DNA of 64,000 nucleotides from Haloactinospora alba (GTDB lineage: Bacteria; Actinomycetota; Actinomycetes; Streptosporangiales; Streptosporangiaceae): the NCBI RefSeq assembly GCF_006717075.1, contig NZ_VFQC01000003.1, forward strand, positions 248,001 through 312,000. The letters run 5' to 3'. The notes under the pieces are model-generated. The model saw only the letters and a list, made by a program, of their open reading frames with translations, was not told where the DNA came from and did no database searches. Below are positions 46,355 to 53,760 of this stretch, piece after piece. Every line of letters starts with the position of its first letter. The first letter of the stretch is position 1. A program made the translations under genes and the position numbers.

Positions 46355-46705
46355 GTGGCGTCCGATATACCGGTCCGGACCGAAGGTGATGTCGTTGTCG
46401 TCTCTCCCGCGGGTGAGCTTGACGCGGTGACCTCGCCCGACCTCGCCGCGGTTCTGGACGCGATCCTCACGGAACCGGACCCGTGCCGGGGGGTGGTGAT
46501 CGACTTCTCCCGGGTCACGTTCTGCGACTCCCGGTGTATCGGTGTCCTCGTGGCGTCCTACCGCCAGGCCCGGGACCGGGGGATCGGGTTGGCGGTGTCG
46601 GCGCCGCAGCACATGGTGCACCGGCTGTTCGTCATCGCGGGTATCGACCAGGTGATCACGATCGACAGCGACACCAGCCACGCCGTGGAGGCGGTCCTGG
46701 CCTGA
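46355..46705 (+). CDS. STAS-domain anti-sigma factor antagonist
   Basis: 116 residues from GTG 46355, chosen because GAGGAG lies 7 bases upstream. STAS pattern: GDVVVVSPAGELDAVTSPDLAAVLD, RGVVIDFSRVTFCDSRCIGVLVASYR and GLAVSAPQHMVHRLFVIAGIDQVI. The Ser in FCDSRC is the expected phosphorylation site. It would bind an anti-sigma kinase when unphosphorylated; candidate partners in the window are the HATPase proteins at 46722 and 62808 and the phosphatase at 31416. Confidence 0.87.
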   Translation: MASDIPVRTEGDVVVVSPAGELDAVTSPDLAAVLDAILTEPDPCRGVVIDFSRVTFCDSRCIGVLVASYRQARDRGIGLAVSAPQHMVHRLFVIAGIDQVITIDSDTSHAVEAVLA

Positions 46706-46721
46706 GCGGTCCGCTCCCGGT

Positions 46722-47669
46722 TCACAGGCGGAAGTGCGCCCGCACCCGGGACCCGTGGGTTCCGCCGCTGACCTCCAGGAAGTCGCACACCTGGCGGGCG
46801 ATCCACAGGCCGTAGCCGCTCGTGCTCCCCGCCTCGGTCGCGCGGTAGCCGGCGAGCGGGTCGGTGAGTCCGCCGCTCTCGTCGAACACGTCGCACACGA
46901 GGCGCGGGCCGGCGCGGTAGAGCGAGACGGTGCCCTTGCCCGCCCCGTGCTCCAGCACGTTGGCGGTGAGTTCGTTCACCGCGACCGTGAGGTCCTCCAC
47001 CCGGCCGGCGGGAAGACCGAGCTCCGCCGCCGCCTCCCCGGCACCGGCGCGGATGGTGGCCAGGTCGGAGCGGATGTCCAGGGCCCGCACCGGCTGCTGG
47101 TGCGGGCCGGTGCCGGGAACGTCGGCGGCGTTGGTGGTGACCGGCCCCTCGTAGTCCGGGTTGGGGCGCGGGCCGTGGCGGGTGAGCAGGGCCGGGTGGG
47201 TGCGCTGGGCCGGCCGGTGGGCGGACGCCGGCAGGGCGGCGGTGTCGTGCACGCACACCACCCGCATGCCGGTTCCGGACAGGGCGTCGGCGAGGACGGA
47301 CTCCCACCGGTGCCACTCGTGCAACTCCACGGGGTCGTGTGTGGGCAGCGGCGGTTCGCCGACGAACGTGGTGCGCACACCCGGCTCGGCCTGCGCGGTC
47401 CGGCGCAGTGTGGCCAGGGCGCGCCCCGGGGCGTCGTAGACGTCGGAGCGGTCGGCCACCGTCACCTGGCCGGTCCGGCAGGAACGGGCGACCTCGGTGA
47501 CGCGGGGAGTGGCGGCCACGACCACGCGCCCGTGGCCGGCGCTGTCGCGGACCAGCGGGTCGAGCACGTCGCGCAGCTCGTCGGGGCCGGCGACGAACAC
47601 GCCACAATGCTCGACCGCGCCGGATGCGGCGGCACCTGCCTGTTCCGACGGCCTCAACACGGGCCACAC
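46722..47669 (-). CDS. MEDS-domain anti-sigma regulatory kinase (HATPase)
   Basis: 315 residues. The N-terminal ~190 residues are MEDS/DcmR-like (HCGVFVAGPDELRDVLDPLV; GHGRVVVAATPRVTEVAR; VELHEWHRWESVLADAL; VVCVHDTAALPA). The C-terminal ~120 are an RsbW-type ATPase: VEDLTVAVNELTANVLEHGAGKG, VCDVFDESGG and TSGYGLWIARQVCDFLEV. It is convergent with the STAS gene, 16 bp apart, fitting a partner-switching pair. The start at GTG 47669 is uncertain. Confidence 0.83.
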   Translation of the reverse strand: MWPVLRPSEQAGAAASGAVEHCGVFVAGPDELRDVLDPLVRDSAGHGRVVVAATPRVTEVARSCRTGQVTVADRSDVYDAPGRALATLRRTAQAEPGVRTTFVGEPPLPTHDPVELHEWHRWESVLADALSGTGMRVVCVHDTAALPASAHRPAQRTHPALLTRHGPRPNPDYEGPVTTNAADVPGTGPHQQPVRALDIRSDLATIRAGAGEAAAELGLPAGRVEDLTVAVNELTANVLEHGAGKGTVSLYRAGPRLVCDVFDESGGLTDPLAGYRATEAGSTSGYGLWIARQVCDFLEVSGGTHGSRVRAHFRL

Positions 47670-47772
47670 TTCGGCAGGGGACTCGCCCCCGGTTCCAGCC
47701 GGGGGGACCTGTCGCGCATCGTGTCTCCCAGCGTGGGCGGTGTCCTGATAGGCGGTGCCGGCTCGTTACCCA

Positions 47773-47934
47773 GGCTCTGTTTGGTGGACGTTCGTCCCGC
47801 TGCGCGCTGCCCCGTCACCGTCCGGCCGCTTTCCCGCCGGTGCGGCGGAGACTCCCGCTCCGCCTCCTCCCCGGCCGTGCCAGGCGGCGCTGGAGGCGCT
47901 GGCCCGCGACAAACAGCGTCCACCGAACAGAGCC
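47773..47934. repeat. 162-bp inverted-repeat element, copy 1
   Basis: Ends GGCTCTGTTTGGTGGACG and CGTCCACCGAACAGAGCC are inverted repeats with one mismatch in 18. The interior is GC-rich and alignable to copies at 52544-52707 and 55560-55720 (shared CTGCGCG, GCGGAG, TCCGCTCCGCCTCC, GGCCGTGCC, GCGACAAACAGCG). No coding frame. It borders the stop codon of the glycosyltransferase. Confidence 0.75.
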
Positions 47935-49289
47935 TAGTGTGCACCATGGCCGACAGTGACAGGCGGCCCGGCGTCCGGTTCGTCCTCGGCTTCGGGCTCC
48001 TCGGCGATCGGGTCGACCGGTTCGGGGGTCGCGCGGGTGTGGAGGTGTTCGTAGACACGGCCGGTCTCGGCGGCGACCCGCTCCCACGTGAACCGGGACC
48101 GCGCCCGGTCGATGGCCCCGATGCTGTAGGCGGAGCGCATGGCGGGTTCGCCGATGATGCCGCGCAGCGCGCGGCCCAGCGCGTGCCCCAGGGCGCGGGT
48201 GGGGTCGGGCACGGCACCGTTCGGGTTCATGGCCGCGGAGCGGCGCGCGGGAACCAGGATGCCGGTGGTGCCGTCCAGGACGGCCCCGCTGGTGCCGCCG
48301 GTGGCGAGGGCGGCGACGGGCAGGCCGCAGGCCATCGCCTCCAGCACCGCGCTGCCGCAGGGGTCGTAGGAGGCGGCGGAGACGCATACGTCGGCCGAAC
48401 GCAGCAGCCGGGGCAGTTCGTCCCGGCCGACGGGTCCGGACACGGTGACCCGGTGGTCCACGCCGGCCTCCTTGGCGAGCAGCTCCGCGCGGCGTGTGGT
48501 GTTCCGGGCCTCGGGGTCGGACACGTCGGGGTTCGCCACGAGCAGGAGTTCGGCGTCGGGGACCCGCGCCATGGTGGCGATGAGGGCCTCGACGCCGCCG
48601 GAACGCGCACCGGCGTGGGAGATGACGCGGGTGCGCTCCCCGCGCGCGGTGCGCCACGGGCCCGCGGAGGTGGGGCCCTCCGGGGCGAAGTGGTCGGTGT
48701 CCACACCCGGCGGGATCACGGTGACCCGCTGGCGGGGAACCCCCATGCTGGCGATGTCGGAGCGCTGTTCGGCCGAGCCCACGATGACGGTGTCGGCGTG
48801 GCCGGCGAGGGTGACCTCCATCCGGGCCCGCTGGGGCTGGGGCGGCATCCCGGCCCGCTGCTCGGCGGCGTTCAGCGAGTGGAAGGTCTGCACGACCCGC
48901 GGGGTCGCCCCGGTGCGGTCGGTGGTTTCCCGCACGGCGGACAGGGCGGCCAACCCGCTGGTCCAGTCGAAGGCGTGGACCACGTCCGGGGGGTCGGCCG
49001 CGAACCGGCCGGCGAGGGCGGTGGCGAACTCCCCGGTGTGCTCGGCGGCCTCACCCTCGTGCAGGGGGCGTTGGGGACCGGCGGCGAGGTGCTCCACAAA
49101 GCCTCCGCGCCGCAACCGGGCGCGGGCGGGCAGGTCGGGGTCGGCCTGGCGGGAGTAGACGGTGACCTGGTGCCCGAGGCCGGACAGGTGGTGGGCGAGA
49201 GCGCGGACGTGGACGCTGCCCGCGTCGGAGGGCTCCCCGTCACGGGCGGGGGCGGGGCGGGCGTGTTCGGCGGTCAGAGCGATCTTCAC
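47934..49289 (-). CDS. GT4-family glycosyltransferase
   Basis: 451 residues from GTG 49289 behind GAGGAG. GT-B fold pattern: N-terminal SDAGSVHVRALAHHLSGLGHQVTVYSRQ, VVHAFDWTSGLAA, and VIVGSAEQRSDI. The C-terminal nucleotide-sugar domain has VTVIPPGVDTDHFAP, LLLVANPDV, VTVSGPVGRDELPRLLRSADVCVSAASYDPCGSAVLEAMACGLPV (E-x7-E-like region) and GTTGILVPA. Likely retaining transfer of a hexose to a lipid, glycan or small molecule; acceptor unknown. The C-terminal ~25 residues are acidic and end at the inverted-repeat element. Confidence 0.82.
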   Translation of the reverse strand: MKIALTAEHARPAPARDGEPSDAGSVHVRALAHHLSGLGHQVTVYSRQADPDLPARARLRRGGFVEHLAAGPQRPLHEGEAAEHTGEFATALAGRFAADPPDVVHAFDWTSGLAALSAVRETTDRTGATPRVVQTFHSLNAAEQRAGMPPQPQRARMEVTLAGHADTVIVGSAEQRSDIASMGVPRQRVTVIPPGVDTDHFAPEGPTSAGPWRTARGERTRVISHAGARSGGVEALIATMARVPDAELLLVANPDVSDPEARNTTRRAELLAKEAGVDHRVTVSGPVGRDELPRLLRSADVCVSAASYDPCGSAVLEAMACGLPVAALATGGTSGAVLDGTTGILVPARRSAAMNPNGAVPDPTRALGHALGRALRGIIGEPAMRSAYSIGAIDRARSRFTWERVAAETGRVYEHLHTRATPEPVDPIAEEPEAEDEPDAGPPVTVGHGAH

Positions 49290-49813
49290 GTGGTGCTCCT
49301 CACGGTGGGACGGCGCGTTGGCGTGGCGCTGGCCCACCGCGGGTACCGCCGCTGACGGAGGTGCGCGCTCCCGCGGGAATGGGGTGTGGAACGGGGGCGA
49401 TCCGGGGGATCGCGGGACGCAGACACAGGTGCCACCACCCGGCGATTCCACGGGGGTGCGGCTGGTGCCCGGCGGGCGGGCAGCGCCGACGTGCGGGTGT
49501 GTCTGCGTCTTAGACACCCAACTGCGGGAGATAATGCCAGAAACCGGGCCGGATGGCAAGACGTTACCCGTCGTGCGCAGGATGAACGCCTCGTTGGGCG
49601 GGGCGCGCGTGGTGAGATGGCGCTGCCTCTAGGGTGAGGGTAGAGAGTACCCCGCGGGAAGGCCGCACCGTGCGGTGCTCGCCGCCGGAAAGGGCGAATT
49701 TTGACCGGGATTGGCCGTACAACGGTACGGTTACACCGTCGACGCGCCGGCCGGCGGGCTTCGTAGGGCACCGCGGGCGGCAGACACTGCCGAGAACACA
49801 GGAGGTAGGGCGT
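49290..49813. promoter_or_regulatory. Divergent region between glycosyltransferase and PP2C gene
   Basis: 524 bp without a convincing gene. A candidate promoter for the phosphatase is TTGACC near 49700, with a TANNNT-type hexamer (TACGGT) about 19 bases downstream. A full AGGAGGT ribosome site precedes ATG 49814. The rest shows nothing recognisable. Confidence 0.35.
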
Positions 49814-50575
49814 ATGGGTGTCGCTGGTGGGGAAGTCACGGTCACGGCTCTCACGCACCGGGGCGCTGTACGCCCGGCCAACGAGGACGCCGTGGTGACG
49901 GGCCCGCTCACGGTGGCCAGCGCGAACATGACGGTTCCGGCCCGCTGCGTGCTCCCGACGTCCGAGCCGATGATCCTCGCCGTGGCGGACGGCCTGGGCG
50001 GCCACGCGGCCGGTGAGATCGCCTCGGAGCACGCCGTGCACCGCATGGCCGAGACGGGCCCCCGGCTTTCCGGGCCCGACGATGTCGACGTGCTGCTCAA
50101 GAACATCAACGAGGAGATCAAGGACCACGCGGAGCAACACTCGGAGTTCTCCGGGATGGGGACCACGGTGGCGGGTCTGCTGGTGATGCCGGAGGGCAAC
50201 TACTGGTTCAACGTCGGCGACTCGCGGGCCTACCGGTTGGAGGGAACGCGGCTGCGGCAGCTCTCCGAGGACGACTCCCCGCCGGTTCCGCCCTCCGAGG
50301 ACGGCACGCCCGCCAGCACCACGTTCATCACCCAGTCGTTGGGGGGAAGCGGCTCCGCGGCGATGGTCCCCCACGTCGGCCGGGACCACGAGCCCGACCC
50401 CAGCACCTGGCTGCTGTGCAGCGACGGCCTGTCCGACCTGGTGCCGCTGGAGAAGATGGAACGCATCATCGCCGAGGCCGGAAGCGACGAGGCGGCGGTG
50501 CACACCCTCTGGCAGGAGGCGATCGCGGCCTCCGGCCGGGACAACATCAGCATCCTTCTCGCGCGCCGCGTCTGA
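49814..50575 (+). CDS. PP2C-family Ser/Thr protein phosphatase
   Basis: 253 residues from ATG 49814, with AGGAGGT nine bases upstream. PppA/PstP-like motifs: VTALTHRGAVRPANEDAVV, LAVADGLGGHAAGEIASEHAV, MGTTVAGLLV, FNVGDSRAYRL, ITQSLGG, LLCSDGLSDLV and GRDNISILLARR. Metal-binding Asp are all present. Cytosolic catalytic domain without a membrane segment. It would reverse Ser/Thr kinase phosphorylation; no kinase of that type is in the window. Confidence 0.9.
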   Translation: MGVAGGEVTVTALTHRGAVRPANEDAVVTGPLTVASANMTVPARCVLPTSEPMILAVADGLGGHAAGEIASEHAVHRMAETGPRLSGPDDVDVLLKNINEEIKDHAEQHSEFSGMGTTVAGLLVMPEGNYWFNVGDSRAYRLEGTRLRQLSEDDSPPVPPSEDGTPASTTFITQSLGGSGSAAMVPHVGRDHEPDPSTWLLCSDGLSDLVPLEKMERIIAEAGSDEAAVHTLWQEAIAASGRDNISILLARRV

Positions 50576-50593
50576 GCGCCGAACACCAGCCCC

Positions 50594-50628
50594 TGTCGCC
50601 GCCACCGGTCGGGCCGGTAGCGGCGACA
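50594..50628. terminator. Bidirectional hairpin between PP2C and copC genes
   Basis: TGTCGCCGC (50594-50602) and GCGGCGACA (50620-50628) form a 9-bp stem, with a nested ACCGG/CCGGT inside. It lies between two convergent genes. Confidence 0.65.
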
Positions 50629-50647
50629 CGGGACGGTCGGTTCCGGG

Positions 50648-51280
50648 CTACGATTCGCCGCCGCCCCGTCCGCGGCTGTTCGCGCGGATGCGCACCAGCA
50701 CGATGACGAGGATCGCCGCGACGGCGATCGCGGCGACGACGATGCCAGCGGGACCGAACGCCGCCATCGGGTTGGTGGTGTCCTCCCCGCCGGCGGGGGA
50801 CTGGTCGCCGGAGTCCGTTTCGTCGGTCTCGCCGGAGTCCGTCTCGTCGGCGTCGCCGGCCCCGTTGTCGGGGGACTGGTCGCTGACGGCGCTGTCGCTG
50901 AGGGAGAACACCAGCTCCTCCTCCAGCAGGTGGCCGTCGGCGGAGACGATCCGGTAGCTGACGGTGTACTCCCCGCTCTCCTCCAGCGGTCGCAGCTGGG
51001 CGGTGGCGGTGTCCCCGTCGACGGTGACGTCGCCGTCCGTGTGGTCGTCACCGTCGGGTCCCGAGACGGCGACGGCGTTGTTGCCCTCGCCGATCTCGTC
51101 GTTGAAGGTGAGCTCCACCTCCTCGGGGGCCGTGTCGAGTGTGGCACCGTCCTCGGGTGTGGAGCCAACGAGGGTGTTGTGCGCCAGCGCGGCCGGGGCC
51201 AGGGCGGTTCCCAGCGCACCCGCGGTCGCCAGGGAAACGAGCACCGCGGCGGCGCGGCGCGGTGTGGTCGTGGGCGTCAT
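50648..51280 (-). CDS. CopC-domain exported protein with C-terminal membrane anchor
   Basis: 210 residues from ATG 51280. Signal peptide (RRAAAVLVSLATAGALGTALAPAALA) cleaved before His, leaving the N-terminal HNTLVGSTPEDG that forms the copper site in CopC. The domain continues with APEEVELTFNDEI, GEYTVSYRIVSADGH and LEEELVFSL. An acidic Thr/Glu/Asp/Ser linker follows, then a membrane helix (IVVAAIAVAAILVIVLVRI). It probably binds copper at the cell surface. No CopD-type permease is fused, although a membrane protein lies upstream. Confidence 0.85.
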   Translation of the reverse strand: MTPTTTPRRAAAVLVSLATAGALGTALAPAALAHNTLVGSTPEDGATLDTAPEEVELTFNDEIGEGNNAVAVSGPDGDDHTDGDVTVDGDTATAQLRPLEESGEYTVSYRIVSADGHLLEEELVFSLSDSAVSDQSPDNGAGDADETDSGETDETDSGDQSPAGGEDTTNPMAAFGPAGIVVAAIAVAAILVIVLVRIRANSRGRGGGES

Positions 51281-51899
51281 CGTGGACCTTTCCGGTGGTT
51301 TGTCCGTCGTTGTACCCGGTGTCGCGGGACACCGGGCGGGATGGGTTCGACGGGTGGAGCGGTGGTCCACGGGGGCGCGGATGGTGGAACGGGCGCGCGC
51401 GGGGGCGGTCGGCGTCCGGGAGTGTGGGCACCCGGACCGGCCCGCCCGCGGGCGCGCGGGGGCGCAGCGGTGTCGGCAGCGCGTCCCTGGCGAGGGCGAG
51501 CAACCGCAGCAGGGCGGACTCCCCGTGGGGGAGCAGGAGGGCGGCCAGTAGCGCCGCCGCGAGGTGCCCGCCCAGCATGGCGGGGGAGAGGCCGAGCGCG
51601 GCGCTGACCTCCCCCGGCGCGGCGTGGTGGGAGTCGTGGGTGGCGGGCAGGGCGGTGAACACCGCGTGCAGCCCGAGCTGTGCCGTGGCCAGCGCGGTGA
51701 AGGTCTCCCCGAAGCCGCGACGGGACCGGGTGAACCGGACCAGCCCCGCCCAGGTGAACGCGGTCGCGGCGGGGAAGGCGGCCGGGTGCGTGGGGCAGCC
51801 GGCCCACACGGCATGACCTCCCCAGGCGAGGCCGGTACAGGCGACGGCCATGGCCGCTGTCCGGGTCGCCCGCGCGGGACCGTCGGTGGGGGGACGCAC
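51048..51899 (-). CDS. Hypothetical His-containing membrane protein upstream of copC
   Basis: The hydrophobic first ~150 residues have about four membrane segments (AAMAVACTGLAWGGHAVWAGC; AAFPAATAFTWAGLVRF; ALATAQLGLHAVFTALPATHDSHH; AMLGGHLAAALLAALLLPHG) with several His, plausible metal ligands. From about residue 185 the text becomes a basic Arg/Pro string overlapping the copC start by more than 230 bases, which looks like noise. The real end is probably nearer 51290-51350 with an undetected frameshift, or the ORF start/stop is as given. Its place next to copC suggests a copper-related role. Confidence 0.45.
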   Translation of the reverse strand: MRPPTDGPARATRTAAMAVACTGLAWGGHAVWAGCPTHPAAFPAATAFTWAGLVRFTRSRRGFGETFTALATAQLGLHAVFTALPATHDSHHAAPGEVSAALGLSPAMLGGHLAAALLAALLLPHGESALLRLLALARDALPTPLRPRAPAGGPVRVPTLPDADRPRARPFHHPRPRGPPLHPSNPSRPVSRDTGYNDGQTTGKVHDDAHDHTAPRRRGARFPGDRGCAGNRPGPGRAGAQHPRWLHTRGRCHTRHGPRGGGAHLQRRDRRGQQRRRRLGTRR

Positions 51900-52049
51900 G
51901 GCTGGGAACCTTACCGAGGCGGCTGCGGGTGCGGAAGGGGAGGTCCGGTGGTCGGCGGGGGCGTGCTCTCGGGTTCGGCCCCTGTGCGGTGGGCGCTGTT
52001 CGTCACGGGCGGAGCCGGAGCGTCGCGCAACGCGTCCGTCGGCAGGGGG

Positions 52050-52313
52050 TCAGCCCGCCGGGGCGAGCTCGCGGCGCATGAGGCGCCGCTCCTCGGGGGT
52101 GGTGCCGCCCCACACGCCGTGGGCCTCACCCGACCTGAGCGCCCAGAGCAGGCACTGTTGCCTGACGGTGCAGGTGCGGCAGATGGCTTTGGCGAGTTCC
52201 GCGGTGTCCAGCCCGGGGCCGTCCGTTCCGACAGGGAAGAACAGTTCCGGGTCGTACTGCCGGCATGCTCCCTGCGCGACCCAGTCTTCGCTTTCGTGGT
52301 AAAGGCGGTTCAC
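52050..52313 (-). CDS. WhiB-family iron-sulfur regulator
   Basis: 87 residues from GTG 52313, with GGAGG 8 bases upstream. The four cluster-binding Cys are in GACRQYDP and CRTCTVRQQC, followed by the GVWGG turn (HGVWGGTTPEERR) and a basic C-terminal region. These proteins bind a 4Fe-4S cluster and usually work with sigma factors in development, redox or stress response. A short single-domain type near WblE/WhiB1 in length. Tandem repeats in its upstream region are described separately. Confidence 0.92.
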   Translation of the reverse strand: MNRLYHESEDWVAQGACRQYDPELFFPVGTDGPGLDTAELAKAICRTCTVRQQCLLWALRSGEAHGVWGGTTPEERRLMRRELAPAG

Positions 52314-52427
52314 CAGGAGCCTCCGTTCCCCGGCTCGGTTGCCTCAGATCGCCGACCGCCTGCCGGGCCGGAACGCGGGCCGTCGGCGCGTGTGTGCGGG
52401 GGGTCCCGCGGTAAGCGACCCAACGTA

Positions 52428-52457
52428 GTACTACGACAGGTCGTACTACGACAAGTC
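52428..52457. promoter_or_regulatory. 15-bp tandem repeat in the WhiB upstream region
   Basis: GTACTACGACAGGTC (52428-52442) is followed directly by GTACTACGACAAGTC (52443-52457), 14 of 15 identical; GTAGTACTAC at 52425-52434 is also a palindrome. The pair lies 115 bases before the WhiB start and could be two operator half-sites on one DNA face pattern. Confidence 0.5.
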
Positions 52458-52543
52458 TGCTAGAAAACCGGCGTGTGTTCAACCGTCGCGTCAAACAAGG
52501 ACTGGGGGCGGGGGCCGCTGTCCTGGTGCGTGCCGCGCCCCCA

Positions 52544-52707
52544 GGGTCCTGTTTTTCGGACGCTTGTCCTGCTGCGCGTCGCCCCAGGGCACCGCCCGGC
52601 GGCGTTCTCGTCGGTCGGCGGAGGGTCCGCTCCGCCTTCCTGACCGGCCGTGCCGGGCGGCACCGGAGACGCCGCTCGCGACGAACAGCGCCCAAAAAAC
52701 AGGACCC
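52544..52707. repeat. 162-bp inverted-repeat element, copy 2
   Basis: Ends GGGTCCTGTTTTT and AAAAACAGGACCC are exact inverted repeats. The interior aligns with copies 1 and 3 (GTCCTGCTGCGCGTCGCCCC, GCGGAGGGTCCGCTCCGCC, GACCGGCCGTGCCGGGCGGC, GACGAACAGCG). It lies in the 718-bp gap between the WhiB gene and ectA, with no gene in it. Confidence 0.75.
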
Positions 52708-52807
52708 AGCGGCGCACCGGTCCGCGCTGACGGGGTCGGCCCTGGGTATCGGGCCGTTCTGTCGCGAAGTTTCTCCCGAATTCGTGTGTCCTAGCCCACC
52801 CTTAAAT

Positions 52808-52826
52808 TTTTGTTAGGCTACCCTTA
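52808..52826 (+). promoter_or_regulatory. Iron-box-like (IdeR/DmdR-type) site upstream of ectABC
   Basis: TTTTGTTAGGCTACCCTTA matches the known 19-bp box TTAGGTTAGGCTAACCTAA at 15 of 19 positions and contains the central TTAGGCTA core that overlaps a TAGGCT-like -10 hexamer. In related bacteria iron-bound IdeR represses at such sites. The next real gene is ectA, 206 bp downstream, not a siderophore gene, so its target is unclear. Confidence 0.5.
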
Positions 52827-53031
52827 TCTTCGGGAGATGTGCCGTGGAAACGGTGTCCGGGACCACTACGCGCGAGTAGCTCGCCGGGGTGGTGCCGAAC
52901 GCCCGAATTCCCTGGTGAGTATGGAGCGCACGGCTACCGAGGGTGCATCGCTCCACCCCTCGCCGGTGACGACGGATCGTGACAAGCGGCGTTAAATAAA
53001 CAAGCCATACCCCAGTGAAAGCCACTTAAAC

Positions 53032-53688
53032 ATGTCCCGCATCGTCGACGAAAACGCTGCTCACGAACGTTCGCTATGTTTCGTCAACGTGCCTCATCAA
53101 CGAAGCGACGCCCAACGCCCGGACCGACCCGCCGCGGGGGATGACCCCGCTGTAATCGTGGCTGGTCCGAGCGCGGACGGCCTACGCCTGGAAACGCCCA
53201 CGCTGGACGACGGGCGGCACATGTGGCGTCTCGCCGACCGGGCGGGACTCGACCTCAACTCGGCCTACGCCTACACCATGTGGTGCCGGGACTTCGCGCG
53301 GACCACCGTGGTGGCGCGCTCCGGCTCCGGAGAGGCGTGCGGGTTCGTCACCGGCTACGTCCGACCGGACGAACCCGGAACGTACTTCCTCTGGCAGGTG
53401 GCCGTCGATCCCGCCTACCGCGGACGCCGCCTCGCGCGCCGCATGCTCGACCACATCGGCGACCGCATCGTCTCCGCCGGGCAGACGCACGTGGAGGCCA
53501 CGGTCACTCCGGACAACACCGCCTCGCGGGCGCTGTTCGCCTCGTTCGCCCGCGACCGCGGCGCGGGGCTGGAATGGAAGCCCCTGTTCGAACGTGAGCA
53601 CTTCCCGCACGACGGAGTCGAGGGGCACGACCCCGAGGAACTCGTGCGTATCGGACCGCTGTCCGCACCCTGGCACGGCCCCAACTGA
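53032..53688 (+). CDS. ectA: L-2,4-diaminobutyrate acetyltransferase
   Basis: 218 residues. GNAT fold: LRLETPTLDDGRHMWRLAD, LDLNSAYAYTMWCRDFA (typical EctA), VTGYVRPDEPGTYFLWQVAVDPAYRGRRLARRML (acetyl-CoA loop) and VEATVTPDNTASRALFASFA, HFPHDGVEGHDPEELVRIG. It makes N-gamma-acetyl-diaminobutyrate in ectoine synthesis. About 45 extra N-terminal residues precede the domain; the ATG at 53032 has a weak ribosome site. First gene of ectABC. No aspartokinase gene (ask_ect) or ectD hydroxylase is attached. Confidence 0.92.
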   Translation: MSRIVDENAAHERSLCFVNVPHQRSDAQRPDRPAAGDDPAVIVAGPSADGLRLETPTLDDGRHMWRLADRAGLDLNSAYAYTMWCRDFARTTVVARSGSGEACGFVTGYVRPDEPGTYFLWQVAVDPAYRGRRLARRMLDHIGDRIVSAGQTHVEATVTPDNTASRALFASFARDRGAGLEWKPLFEREHFPHDGVEGHDPEELVRIGPLSAPWHGPN

Positions 53689-53760
53689 CTACCCGTCCCG
53701 ACAACCCCCGGTAACCGCCACGAGCCCACACACCTGGGGAAAGGATCTAAGGAACTCACG

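Noticed and set aside
40317-47669. Search for cas1, cas2, cas3 or Cascade genes beside the array
   Set aside because: All frames in the region are accounted for by other families or are shadows; no Cas motifs were seen.
52837-52995. A 52-codon plus-strand frame starting MCRGNGVRDH just after the iron-box-like site
   Set aside because: No ribosome site and no recognisable content; kept only as a possible target of the iron-box site.
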